DNA from: Bog-473 sp963809715
GTDB taxonomy: Bacteria > Actinomycetota > Acidimicrobiia > Acidimicrobiales > RAAP-2
NCBI GenBank assembly: GCA_963809715.1
Contig: CAWEKO010000009.1
Span: forward strand, 62,001-126,000
Length of the DNA stretch: 64,000 nucleotides
Direction of reading: 5' to 3'
Below are positions 17,447 to 25,164 of the stretch, piece by piece (positions within the stretch are counted from its first letter, which is position 1; every line of letters begins with the position of its first letter). The position numbers and the translations under genes were made by a program. The notes under the pieces are model-generated. The model was given only the letters and a program-made list of their open reading frames with translations. It was not told the DNA's origin and did no database searches.

Positions 17447-18058
17447 ATGGCACCCTCGTTCATGAAGAAGACCATGGTGTATCTCGGCCTGCTCGATGAC
17501 GAGTACGACGAGTACGACGACCTCGAGGATCGGGCTCCCCGCGGCTTCTCGGCCGCGACCAGCCGGGTCGAGGCCCGCCCTGCCGCCCCTGAATACGACC
17601 AGGGCCCCGCCGAGGAGTTCAGCGGAGGGATGAGCCGGGTTCGGACCATTCCTCGCGAGTCTGCAATCCCGGCCCAGCCCAAGGCCGGTGCGGCCGCCGT
17701 GGCCGCCCGCCCGAGCCAGGTGCGGGCCATGCCGGCCGACACCACCATCACCCCGTCGGCACCCCCACCGTTGGCGACGGCGTCGGCCCGGGTGCACGTG
17801 GTCGCCCCCTCACGCTTCGGCGACGCCAAGGAGATCGCCGACCGCCTCAAGGACAGTCGGCCTGTCATCGTGAACCTCCAGATGGCCGACCGTGACCTGC
17901 AGCGCCGCATGATCGACTTCTGCAGCGGCGTGACCTACGCCCTGAGCGGCGAGATGGAAAAGGTGGCGGACCAGGTATTCCTGCTGGCGCCGACGAACGT
18001 CAAGATCTCCGACGAGGAGAGGCAACGCCTGGCGGACCGCGGCTTCGGCCGGGACTGA
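17447..18058 (+). CDS. sepF: Cell division protein SepF
   Basis: SepF links FtsZ to the membrane and is essential in actinobacteria, which lack FtsA. The 203-aa product begins with an amphipathic membrane-targeting stretch (MKKTMVYLGLLDDEYDEYDD), followed by a low-complexity linker rich in Ala, Pro and Arg (about 30-115), and ends with the SepF domain from VHVVAPSRFGDAKEIADRL to LLAPTNVKIS. ATG 17447 follows an AGGAGAAGG ribosome site; ATG 17462 is a possible alternative. The position after yggS is typical. Confidence 0.93.
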   Translation: MAPSFMKKTMVYLGLLDDEYDEYDDLEDRAPRGFSAATSRVEARPAAPEYDQGPAEEFSGGMSRVRTIPRESAIPAQPKAGAAAVAARPSQVRAMPADTTITPSAPPPLATASARVHVVAPSRFGDAKEIADRLKDSRPVIVNLQMADRDLQRRMIDFCSGVTYALSGEMEKVADQVFLLAPTNVKISDEERQRLADRGFGRD

Positions 18059-18079
18059 CCCCAGTACCCTGAGGGGCTG

Positions 18080-18337
18080 GTGAACATCTTCAAGCTGCTC
18101 GCATGGTTGATCGAGGCCTATATCTGGCTGTTCATGATCCCCTATGCCCTCCTGAGTTGGTTCCGAATTCAGCCGGGAACGACCCTGGCCCGCGTCCAGT
18201 ACTTCCTCTACCGGGCCGTCGACCCCGTGCTACGCCCGGTGCGAGCCATCATCAAGCCCATCGGCGGTCTGGACCTCTCCTTTCTTGTCGTCATCCTCGT
18301 GGCGGAGATCGTGCTGATTCCGGTCCTGCGCGGCTGA
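18080..18337 (+). CDS. YggT family membrane protein
   Basis: An 85-aa membrane protein with two hydrophobic helices (residues about 5-25 and 65-84) separated by a basic loop containing DPVLRPVRAIIKPIGGLDLS, the YggT family signature. It is found between sepF and divIVA in many Gram-positive dcw clusters and is thought to help in division or osmotic balance, but its mechanism is unknown. The GTG start has GAGGGG just upstream and a TACCCT hexamer (18065-18070) 9 bases before it, so both coupled and leaderless translation are possible. Confidence 0.88.
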   Translation: MNIFKLLAWLIEAYIWLFMIPYALLSWFRIQPGTTLARVQYFLYRAVDPVLRPVRAIIKPIGGLDLSFLVVILVAEIVLIPVLRG

Positions 18338-18383
18338 GGCCCATACCCCGAACGCCGGGATGGGATAAGTAAGCTTCGGGCTC

Positions 18384-19172
18384 ATGGACAATTCGCAAGC
18401 TCCCACATCGATCCTCGACACTCTGCGCACGGTCGAGTTCCGCCTTGGTCTCAAGGGGTACAACGTCGATGAGGTGGACGAGTACTTGGACCGCGCCGCC
18501 CAGGAAGCGGAGGGACTCCAAGAGCACGTTCGTCAGTTGAACGAGCGGCTACGTCAAGCGAGCGAGCGCATCTCACAGCTCGAGCGCGAGAAGCGCGCCG
18601 CTCCGGCCGTCGAGGCGAGCGAGGAGGTCGCGCCCGTTGCCGCGGCAGCGGCGACCGACACCGCGCTGAGCGACGAGACGTTGCAGCGGACCCTGCTGCT
18701 GGCCCAGAAGTTCGTCGACCAGACCAAGCGCGAGAGCGAGGCCGAAGCGGCGGCGATCATCTCCCAGGCCGAAGAAACGGCCCGCGGCTCAATCGCGGCC
18801 GCCGAGGCGACCGCGGCACAGATGCAGGCCGAGTCGAACAAGAAGCTGCGTGAGGAAGTCATCCGCCTGGAGTCCACCCGTACCGAGTTGGCCACCGATG
18901 TCGAGAGCATGGCGCGTCACCTCGAATCAGAGCGCAACCGCCTGCGCGGCGCCCTCAGCGACATTCTCAAGTGGGTCGACGAGAACGTCCAGCCGGCCAA
19001 CTCCCTCATGGGAGTCCGGCCCAAGGCCGCTGCTATCGCCGCCAGCGCGGGACAGGCGGGCGATTCGGCCGCCTCGGGGACCGAGCTGGCGGCGGCGGAC
19101 GCGGGGCCGCCCACGCTGAATCTGCAGAGCGCCTCGGGCGCCGCCATTTCGGGAGCACCCCGCCCCGTCTAG
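18384..19172 (+). CDS. divIVA: DivIVA/Wag31 polar growth protein
   Basis: DivIVA is a coiled-coil protein that gathers at curved membrane and directs polar or septal wall growth in actinobacteria. The 262-aa product has the DivIVA N-terminal motif RTVEFRLGLKGYNVDEVDEYLDR (residues about 14-36), a first coiled coil, an Ala/Glu-rich linker, a second long coiled coil (about 100-190) and a low-complexity C-terminal tail. A TAAGCT hexamer at 18370-18375 lies 8 bases before the ATG with no Shine-Dalgarno sequence, suggesting its own leaderless transcript. It closes the dcw cluster. Confidence 0.92.
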   Translation: MDNSQAPTSILDTLRTVEFRLGLKGYNVDEVDEYLDRAAQEAEGLQEHVRQLNERLRQASERISQLEREKRAAPAVEASEEVAPVAAAAATDTALSDETLQRTLLLAQKFVDQTKRESEAEAAAIISQAEETARGSIAAAEATAAQMQAESNKKLREEVIRLESTRTELATDVESMARHLESERNRLRGALSDILKWVDENVQPANSLMGVRPKAAAIAASAGQAGDSAASGTELAAADAGPPTLNLQSASGAAISGAPRPV

Positions 19173-19198
19173 TACCGCTGTGTAGGGGATCCGCCGTA

Positions 19199-19227
19199 TT
19201 GCCCCTGTCAGAGTTGTCCTGTATGGT
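19199..19227 (+). promoter_or_regulatory. Promoter of the H1-like/DksA fusion gene
   Basis: A -35 TTGCCC (19199-19204), a 17-base spacer and a -10 TATGGT (19222-19227) precede the gene at 19295. The -10 and the spacing are identical to those of the ftsZ promoter. Transcription would start near 19234, giving a leader of about 60 bases that contains the strong AAGGAGGG ribosome site. Confidence 0.65.
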
Positions 19228-19294
19228 CACCCGCTCCTTGGCGCGGTCGTCGTCGGGGACAGCAACCGCCGCTTGGGGTGTGAAGGAGGGCGGA

Positions 19295-20155
19295 ATGACC
19301 CCGGCCAGCAAGAGCACCCAGGTCAAACGGGTGTCGGGGTCGCGGGCGGGCTCGTCTGCGGCAGGCGGGAAGAAATCCGCCTCCTCCAAGGTTGGAGCAT
19401 CGACGACTAAGAGTTCCGTTCTCTCAAAAAAGAAGGCAGTCCCTGTGGTGAAGAAGGCCCCCAGCACGATCAAGAAGGCTGCGCCTTCGGCGAAGAAGCC
19501 GCCCGTGGCCACCAAGAAGGCCCCGGCCAAGAAGGTGCCTGCGGCCACGGTCAAGAAGGCGGCACCGGCCAAGAAGGCGCCGACGACGGCCGCCAAGAAG
19601 GCGGCACCGGCCAAGAAGGCGCCGACGACGGCCAAGAAGGCCCCGGCCGAGAAGGCACCGGCGAAGAAGGCCCCGGCGGGCAGCAATGGTGCCGCCCCGG
19701 CGGTTGTCGTCGCCCCGCGCACGACGTTCACGCCCAAGCCGAAGCCTCCGGCGCCTGTGCGACCCAAGACCGGTCCCTATTCCAAGGATCTGAAGTTCCT
19801 CGACGAGGTCCGGGAACTGCTCAATGACGAGCGCGCCATCTACCAGGAGCAAGCCACCTCGCTGCGGGCCGAGGCCGACTCGCTGGCTCTCGAGCGCGAG
19901 CCCGGCGATGTGCAGTTCGACGAGGAGTCGGGTGAGGGCGGCACGGTGACGGTGGACCGTGAGCGGAACCTGGCGCTCTCCGGCCAGGCCACGATCGCCG
20001 TCGAGGAGATCGACGATGCCCTCGTGCGCATCGTCGACAAGACCTACGGCTACTGCGAGCGCTGTTACCAGCCCATCCCCAAGCCGCGGCTGCGGGCCCT
20101 GCCCTACGCGCGGCTCTGTGTGGCGTGCAAGAGCGGGGGCCTGTCGCGTCGCTGA
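19295..20155 (+). CDS. Histone H1-like Lys/Ala/Pro-rich domain fused to a DksA/TraR C4 zinc finger
   Basis: A 286-aa two-part protein. Residues 1-140 are extremely rich in Lys, Ala and Pro, with many KKAP/KKA repeats like eukaryotic histone H1 tails and the nucleoid proteins of some bacteria; this part should bind DNA non-specifically. The C-terminal 120 residues form a coiled coil followed by a four-cysteine zinc finger (Cys254, 257, 275, 278) of the DksA/TraR type. DksA proteins act in the RNA polymerase secondary channel, although the finger alone does not prove this. The ATG has an AAGGAGGG ribosome site. A zinc-finger gene before lspA is usual in actinobacteria; the long H1-like part is the notable addition. 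Confidence 0.85.
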   Translation: MTPASKSTQVKRVSGSRAGSSAAGGKKSASSKVGASTTKSSVLSKKKAVPVVKKAPSTIKKAAPSAKKPPVATKKAPAKKVPAATVKKAAPAKKAPTTAAKKAAPAKKAPTTAKKAPAEKAPAKKAPAGSNGAAPAVVVAPRTTFTPKPKPPAPVRPKTGPYSKDLKFLDEVRELLNDERAIYQEQATSLRAEADSLALEREPGDVQFDEESGEGGTVTVDRERNLALSGQATIAVEEIDDALVRIVDKTYGYCERCYQPIPKPRLRALPYARLCVACKSGGLSRR

Positions 20156-20664
20156 CCCGAATCCGGGTACTGGCGTTCGCCATCGCAGCCGTCGTGGTGG
20201 TCGCCGACCTGGTGACCACGTCGCTCGCCATCCGCCACATCCACACGGTGAGCCACGTCTGGGGTCCATTCGGACTCGCCCTCACCTTCAATTCGGGTTT
20301 CGCCTTCAGCCTCTTCAGCGGCCGGGCGGTGGTGGTCACGGTGCTGCTCTGCATCGGCCTGGTCGTCCTCGCCGTCGTCGTCTCTCGGGTGCGCACCGTG
20401 CCCCTCGCCGTGGGTGGCGGGCTGGTCCTGGGCGGTGCGCTGGGCAACCTGGCCGAACGGATCTTCGGGGGCCACGGCGGAGAGGTCCCCGACTTCGTCA
20501 CCCTCGATCACTGGCCGACCTTCAACCTGGCCGACGCGTGCGTGACGGTAGGCATCGTCATCGTGATCGCCTGCCTCCTCTTTGGCCGACCCGACGCCCC
20601 CGAACACGACCCGCCGCCACCTCTGGCACAGCCGACGGCCGAGGCCGAGGCGGACGCGCCGTGA
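20125..20664 (+). CDS. lspA: Lipoprotein signal peptidase LspA
   Basis: LspA cleaves signal peptides from diacylated prolipoproteins in the membrane. The product has four membrane helices and the family blocks NSGFAFSLF, GGALGNLAER, VPDFV and FNLADACV; the last two carry the catalytic Asp pair. The first block reads DLVTT where most family members have D-x-x-T-K, so a conserved but non-catalytic Lys is missing. The GTG at 20125 overlaps the previous gene by 31 bases; no later canonical start lies before the first helix. The stop overlaps the rluD GTG. Confidence 0.88.
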   Translation: MQERGPVASLTRIRVLAFAIAAVVVVADLVTTSLAIRHIHTVSHVWGPFGLALTFNSGFAFSLFSGRAVVVTVLLCIGLVVLAVVVSRVRTVPLAVGGGLVLGGALGNLAERIFGGHGGEVPDFVTLDHWPTFNLADACVTVGIVIVIACLLFGRPDAPEHDPPPPLAQPTAEAEADAP

Positions 20665-21629
20665 CGGCCGAGCACGACCGATCCAGCGCAGACGGCGACG
20701 TCGTCACCACCGACGTCCCCGCCCTCATGGCCGGGGTCCGGGTCGACCGGGGCGTCTCCATGCTGGCGAACGTCTCCCGCTCTGTCGCAGCCGAGTTGGT
20801 CAGCGCCGGCAGGGTGCTGATCGACGGCGTGCCCGCCCTGTCCGGCAAGGACGTGCTGCGCGAGGGCTCCGAACTCACCGTCCACGTTCGCCCGCCGGGC
20901 GACTCCGCCGTGGCGCCCGAGTCGGGCATCCTCTTCGAGGTGGTCCACGCCGACGACGACGTCGCCGTCGTCGACAAGCCGGCCGGCCTCGTCGTCCACC
21001 CCGGTGCCGGCCACGCCGAGGGCACCCTGGTCGGCGGCCTCCTGGACCGCTTCCCCGACCTGGCTGCACTGGTGGAAGAGGGCGTCTGCCCACCCGATCG
21101 TCCCGGCATCGTGCACCGGCTCGACAAGGGCACCTCGGGGCTCCTGGCCGTGGCCCGCACGGCCGAGGCCTACGCGGCCCTCGTCGAGCAGTTGGCCACC
21201 CGGACGATGGAACGCCGCTACGTGGCCCTGGTCCAGGGAGTGGTGGCCGAGGACAGGGGGGAGGTGGAGGCGCCCATCGGCCGCTCGGCCCGCACCCCGA
21301 CCAAGATGGCCGTCACCGCCTCGGGCAAGCCGGCCCGCACGGCGTACACGGTGCGTGAACACCGCCCTGCCACCCCCACCTCGGAGGCCACGACCCTGCT
21401 CGAGCTCGCACTCCAGAGCGGGCGCACCCACCAGATACGCGTCCACATGGCCGCCATCGGGCACCCGGTCGTGGGCGACGCCCGCTACGGGACCGCGGAC
21501 AAGCGTCTCGGCAGCGGCAGGTTTTTCCTGCATGCGTTCGGCTTGGCCTTCACCCATCCGCGGACGGGAGCCCGCTTGGAGTTCACGTCACCGTTGCCCG
21601 GCGACCTGGAGGCGTACCTCGCCGGCTAG
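20661..21629 (+). CDS. rluD: RluA/RluD-family 23S rRNA pseudouridine synthase
   Basis: This enzyme converts uridines to pseudouridine in 23S rRNA. The 322-aa product has an S4 RNA-binding domain at residues about 20-80 (RVDRGVSMLANVSRSVAAELVSAG), then the synthase domain with VVDKPAGLVVHPG, the catalytic HRLDKGTSGLL with its Asp, and SGRTHQIRVHM. It starts with GTG overlapping the lspA stop, the usual actinobacterial pair. Exact target positions cannot be told from sequence. It converges on the sigma-factor gene with 14 bases between the stops. Confidence 0.9.
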   Translation: MTAEHDRSSADGDVVTTDVPALMAGVRVDRGVSMLANVSRSVAAELVSAGRVLIDGVPALSGKDVLREGSELTVHVRPPGDSAVAPESGILFEVVHADDDVAVVDKPAGLVVHPGAGHAEGTLVGGLLDRFPDLAALVEEGVCPPDRPGIVHRLDKGTSGLLAVARTAEAYAALVEQLATRTMERRYVALVQGVVAEDRGEVEAPIGRSARTPTKMAVTASGKPARTAYTVREHRPATPTSEATTLLELALQSGRTHQIRVHMAAIGHPVVGDARYGTADKRLGSGRFFLHAFGLAFTHPRTGARLEFTSPLPGDLEAYLAG

Positions 21630-21643
21630 ACGGCTTGGGCCGG

Positions 21644-22483
21644 TCAGGCGGCCTGGTGCAGGCCGACGACCTCTCCGTCGGTCGAGAGCGCGGCGAGCGC
21701 CTCCTCCTCGGCGCGGCGGACCCGACGCACTCCGACGCCGAGGCGCTCCGCCGTCGACTGCAGCGACGCCGGGGTGTCCCCGTTGAAGCCGAAGCGCAGG
21801 CGCAGCACATCGCGCTGCAGGTCGGGAAGCCGCTCGATCGCCTCGCGCACCTGCTCGTAGACCATCGTCTGCTCGATGTCACTGGCGAAGTCGGAATCGT
21901 CCGGCGCCACCAACTCACCGAGAGTCGTGGACGACTCGAGCGCAGCCGGCTGGTCCAACGATGCGGTCACCCGGGCCACGTCCTCGAGCGACTCGCGCTG
22001 GTCGGCCGTCATGCCGGTGGCATCGTCGAGCTCCTTCTCGGTCGGGGGCCGGCCCAGGGTGGTGGCCAGCTCCGCCTTGGTCAGCTCGAGCCGCTGGATC
22101 TGCTCACCGACCTCCAGGGGGATGCGGATGGTGCGGCCGTGCTGCTGCACGGCGCGCTGGAGCGCCTGGCGGATCCACCACGTGGCGTAGGTCGAGAAGC
22201 GGAAGCCCCGCTCCCAGTCGAACTTGTCGACGGCCCGCATCAGGCCGAAGGTGCCCTCCTGGACGAGGTCCGCCATGTCGACGCCCCGGTCCTGGTAGCG
22301 CCGGGCCCAGTGCACGACGAGTCGCAGGTTGGCGGCCACCATCTGCTTCCGGGCCGCGTCGTCGCCCGCCGCGACCCGCTTCGCCAACTCGACCTGCTGC
22401 TCGTGGTCGGGCATTGGGAACTGGTCGAGGTCACGCAGCATCAATCCCAACGTGTCCGACGTGCTCACCGCGCTCTTCATCAT
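21644..22483 (-). CDS. Sigma-70 family RNA polymerase sigma factor (group 2/3)
   Basis: A 279-aa sigma factor with regions 1.2 to 4. It has ARKQMVAANLRLVVHWARRYQ and the region 2 core DLVQEGTFGLMRAVDKFDWERG-FRFSTYATWWIRQ, a region 3 starting RTIRIPLEV, and a region 4.2 helix-turn-helix near the C-terminus. It lacks the long region 1.1 of the main sigma, so it is an alternative, SigB/HrdB-like factor. ATG 22483 is given; ATG 22480 has better spacing from GGAGCG. On the minus strand TTGATC (22538-22543) and TATGAC (22513-22518), 19 bases apart, are a weak promoter candidate. It is divergent from the phosphatase gene. Confidence 0.92.
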   Translation of the reverse strand: MMKSAVSTSDTLGLMLRDLDQFPMPDHEQQVELAKRVAAGDDAARKQMVAANLRLVVHWARRYQDRGVDMADLVQEGTFGLMRAVDKFDWERGFRFSTYATWWIRQALQRAVQQHGRTIRIPLEVGEQIQRLELTKAELATTLGRPPTEKELDDATGMTADQRESLEDVARVTASLDQPAALESSTTLGELVAPDDSDFASDIEQTMVYEQVREAIERLPDLQRDVLRLRFGFNGDTPASLQSTAERLGVGVRRVRRAEEEALAALSTDGEVVGLHQAA

Positions 22484-22647
22484 CGCTCCAGACGTTTTTT
22501 CTCTCGCTCTCAGTCATACGTTCCCGGCAACGACCAGGATCAACCTGATTCTGGGCGGTACAACACCAGCTGTCCCTGGATCATTCCAGGAGGGTGTTCG
22601 GTGCCGGGTTTGCGCCCCGAACCCACGCCGTGCTGGTCTTTCCGCCC

Positions 22648-23232
22648 ATGGCGCCTCGGTTGGTGCTGCTCAGGCACGGGGCCACCGAATGGTCACAAAG
22701 TGGTCAACACACTGGCCGCACGAACATTCCCCTCCTCGACGTCGGCCGGCGCCAGGCCGAGGCCGTCGGGGCGCTCCTACGGGGCTCCGGACTCACGGAA
22801 TTCGCCCAGGTCCTCACGAGCCCCCTGATCCGGGCTTCGGACACGTGCTCCCTGGCCGGATTCGAAGGCGAGGTCGATCCCGACCTCATGGAATGGGACT
22901 ACGGCGCCTACGAGGGCCTCACGACGGCCGAGATCCAGCAGAGCCACCCCGGCTGGGACCTCTGGAGCGACGGCGTGCCCGAGGGGGAGACGGCGGCCGA
23001 GGTGGGCCGCCGGGCCGATCGGGTGGTCGAGCGGGCGAGATCCGTCGCCGGCGACACCCTTGCCGTGGCCCACGGTCATCTCCTCCGGGTGCTGGCCGCC
23101 CGTTGGTTGGGCCTCCCCCCGGCGGCCGGGCGCCTCTTCATACTCGACGCCGGTGCCCTGAGCATCCTGTCCTCCGAGCACGACCGGTCGGCCGTGCTCA
23201 GGTGGAACCTGGTGAACCCGCCGGCCTCCTGA
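22648..23232 (+). CDS. Histidine phosphatase family protein (phosphoglycerate-mutase-like)
   Basis: A 194-aa member of the histidine phosphatase superfamily. The catalytic RHG motif (LLRHGATEW, His10) is at the N-terminus, the acid/base Glu lies in WDYGAYEGL, and the second catalytic His is in VAHGHLLRVLAARWLG. Substrates in this family range from phosphosugars to small phosphate esters, so the substrate is unknown. ATG 22648 gives the family-typical N-terminus; an in-frame GTG at 22594 would add 18 residues and sits directly on an AGGAGG sequence. An open reverse-strand extension of the Rrf2 gene overlaps it. Confidence 0.88.
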   Translation: MAPRLVLLRHGATEWSQSGQHTGRTNIPLLDVGRRQAEAVGALLRGSGLTEFAQVLTSPLIRASDTCSLAGFEGEVDPDLMEWDYGAYEGLTTAEIQQSHPGWDLWSDGVPEGETAAEVGRRADRVVERARSVAGDTLAVAHGHLLRVLAARWLGLPPAAGRLFILDAGALSILSSEHDRSAVLRWNLVNPPAS

Positions 23233-23715
23233 GCGCTCAGACCGGCGCAGGCGCGGCGCCGGAGCCACGCCCGGGGCCGGGGCCGGGGCCGGGGCCACGA
23301 TCCCCTGGGCCCGATCGACCATGTCGGCCAGGCTGTAGGACTGCAAGTGGGTGCGGATCGTCTCGCCTACGTCGGCCCAGACGGCAAGCAAGATGCATTG
23401 GCCCTCGTGGTCGCAGGCCCCGTTTTCGTGGGGCAAGCCGAAATCGCCCGCGGCGATGGGTCCGTCGACCGCGGAGACGATCTGGTCCAGCGAGATCTCC
23501 TCAGGCGGCCGCGCCAACACGTACCCGCCTCCGACGCCACGCTTGGAGCGCACCAGTCCGGCGCCCTTCAAAGCGAGGAGGATCTGCTCGAGATAGGGCT
23601 GGGGCAGGCCGGTGCGCAGGGCGATATCGCGGACCGAGGTCGGCGTCTCCGCCCCGTGGAGGGCCAGAGAGAGCAGCGCCCTGCTGGCATAGTCACCCCG
23701 TGTCGAGACCCTCAC
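22777..23715 (-). CDS. Rrf2-family transcriptional regulator with an unusually long open C-terminus
   Basis: The N-terminal 135 residues are a clear Rrf2 regulator: RVSTRGDYASRALLSLALHG, a winged helix-turn-helix ending SKRGVGGGYVLARPPEEISL, and two cysteines (101 and 107) in GACDHEGQC, which might ligate an Fe-S cluster or sense redox. Rrf2 proteins are normally about 150 aa. Here the frame passes a Pro-Ala run encoded by GGGGCC repeats at 23273-23296 and stays open to 22777 (312 aa), antisense to the phosphatase gene. Either the tail is real or a one-base error hides a stop near 23230. The GTG has TAGCAT 8 bases upstream, a leaderless signature. The start is well supported, the end is not. 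Confidence 0.75.
   Translation of the reverse strand: MRVSTRGDYASRALLSLALHGAETPTSVRDIALRTGLPQPYLEQILLALKGAGLVRSKRGVGGGYVLARPPEEISLDQIVSAVDGPIAAGDFGLPHENGACDHEGQCILLAVWADVGETIRTHLQSYSLADMVDRAQGIVAPAPAPAPGVAPAPRLRRSERSGGRRVHQVPPEHGRPVVLGGQDAQGTGVEYEEAPGRRGEAQPTGGQHPEEMTVGHGKGVAGDGSRPLDHPIGPAAHLGRRLPLGHAVAPEVPAGVALLDLGRREALVGAVVPFHEVGIDLAFESGQGARVRSPDQGAREDLGEFRESGAP
23273..23296. repeat. GGGGCC hexanucleotide repeat, four copies
   Basis: Four perfect GGGGCC units lie at the 3' side of the Rrf2 regulator's conserved region and encode Pro-Ala repeats on the minus strand. The G-runs could form a G-quadruplex on the plus strand. Copy-number change would keep frame because the unit is 6 bases, but a one-base slip within the G-runs would change where the Rrf2 frame ends. 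Confidence 0.8.
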
Positions 23716-23779
23716 GTGCGTCAATGCTACCGGCCCGGAGGCACGTATCGAGGGTCTGCGGGTCGTAGGGTGGGCCACC

Positions 23780-24973
23780 GTGAACGACGGCATGGCTGCC
23801 CCGGCAACGGCAATAGGTCCCGACGCGGCGACATTCGGAGCCTCCGGGGAGCCGGCCGAGCTCGTCCTGCCGGACTTCGGTGGGGCGTGCCTCCAGGGGG
23901 TGGTGCCGGGCCTCCTTCGCCACCTGGGTGACCCGACCGGCACGCCGTTGCCCAGCTGGGCGCCCGCCTGCGTCGCCGGCGCCCGACAAATTGTGCTTCT
24001 GGTGATCGACGGGCTGGGGGCCGAGCAGCTCGCGGCACGCGGGCATCTGGCCCCGGTCCTCAGCGGCGGTGCCGGGCAGTCCATCACCTCGGTCGCCCCG
24101 AGCACGACCGCATGCGCGCTGACGACCCTGGTCACGGGACAGGTCCCGGCCGAGCACGGGGTCGTCGGCTACCGGGTCGCCCTCGACGGCGAGGTCTTCA
24201 ACGTCCTGCAGTGGTCGATCCACGGGCGAGACGCCCGCATGCGCGTGCCGGCCCAGCAGTTCCAGCCCTGCCCGTCCTTCCCCGGGGCCACCGAGCCGGT
24301 GCCGGTGGTCACCCGCTACGACTACGGGCCGACCGGGTTCACGGCGGCCCATCTCGGCCAGGTCGAGCTGCACCGCTGGCACACCCAGGCCGGCCTCGTC
24401 ACCTCGGTACGCCGTCTGACCTCGGCCGGAGTGCCGTTCGTCTACGCCTATTACGAGGGCATCGACAAGATCGCCCACGCCCAGGGCCTCGGCGATTTCT
24501 ACGACGACGAGCTGCGTTCGGCCGACCGCCTGGTCGGTGACGTGCTCGCCGTGCTCCCGCCCGATTGCGCGCTGGTGGTCACCGCCGATCACGGCCAGGT
24601 GGAAGTGGGCGGCTCGGTCGAGGTGCTCGGGCCCGAGATCATGGACGGCGTGGCCCTGATCAGCGGCGAGGGGCGCTTCCGTTGGCTCCATGTTCGTGAG
24701 GGGGCAATCGACGACGTTGCCGCCGCGGCGCAGGACCTCTACGGCGACATCGCCTGGGTGCGCACGAAGGAACAGATCGTCAAGGACGGATGGCTGGGCG
24801 GCCTGCCCTCAGCGACCGTTTCTTCCCGCCTGGGTGACGTAGCCCTGGTCCCGTTCGTCGCCACGGCATTCCTGGACCCGGCCGACACCGGCGAGCTCCG
24901 CCTGAAGGCCCGGCACGGGTCCTTGACCGCCGCCGAAATGCTGGTTCCGCTGCTGGGGTGGTCCACCGCCTGA
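23780..24973 (+). CDS. Alkaline phosphatase-superfamily phosphodiesterase (nucleotide pyrophosphatase type)
   Basis: A 397-aa type I phosphodiesterase/nucleotide pyrophosphatase. The metal-binding core is visible: LLVIDGLG near residue 76, the nucleophile Thr in APSTTACALTTLVTG near 112, GIDKIAHAQG in the middle, TADHGQVEV near 272 and the late ARHGSLT. It should hydrolyse a phosphodiester or pyrophosphate bond, but the substrate is unknown; there is no signal peptide, so it may be cytoplasmic. TAGGGT at 23766-23771 lies 8 bases before the GTG, so the mRNA may be leaderless. It is divergent from the Rrf2 gene with 64 bases between starts. Confidence 0.87.
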   Translation: MNDGMAAPATAIGPDAATFGASGEPAELVLPDFGGACLQGVVPGLLRHLGDPTGTPLPSWAPACVAGARQIVLLVIDGLGAEQLAARGHLAPVLSGGAGQSITSVAPSTTACALTTLVTGQVPAEHGVVGYRVALDGEVFNVLQWSIHGRDARMRVPAQQFQPCPSFPGATEPVPVVTRYDYGPTGFTAAHLGQVELHRWHTQAGLVTSVRRLTSAGVPFVYAYYEGIDKIAHAQGLGDFYDDELRSADRLVGDVLAVLPPDCALVVTADHGQVEVGGSVEVLGPEIMDGVALISGEGRFRWLHVREGAIDDVAAAAQDLYGDIAWVRTKEQIVKDGWLGGLPSATVSSRLGDVALVPFVATAFLDPADTGELRLKARHGSLTAAEMLVPLLGWSTA

Positions 24974-25043
24974 GCGAACCAGTGTGTGGTGCCGTCGTGC
25001 CGTCGTGCAGAATGGCCGACGAGCGCAGAATGATCGACGAGTG

Positions 25044-25111
25044 CAGAGACACGCGACGAGCAGAGACACACGACGAGCAGAGACACACGACGAGCAGAGA
25101 CACACGACGAG
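25044..25111 (+). repeat. 17-bp minisatellite upstream of bpa, four copies
   Basis: The unit CAGAGACACACGACGAG occurs four times head-to-tail (25044, 25061, 25078, 25095); the first copy has one change. Diverged half-copies (GACGAG plus GCAGA) extend it upstream. It occupies most of the region between the phosphodiesterase and bpa, ending 53 bases before the bpa ATG. There are no spacers, so it is not a CRISPR array. It may influence expression of bpa or be neutral. Confidence 0.85.
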
Positions 25112-25164
25112 CGAACCGATGAGGATGGAATGAGCATGGTGCGAATGGCGGCGGGCCGACGTTG

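Noticed and set aside
25044..25111. Tandem repeats that could be mistaken for a CRISPR array
   Set aside because: The units are joined without spacers and no cas genes are present, so it is a minisatellite.
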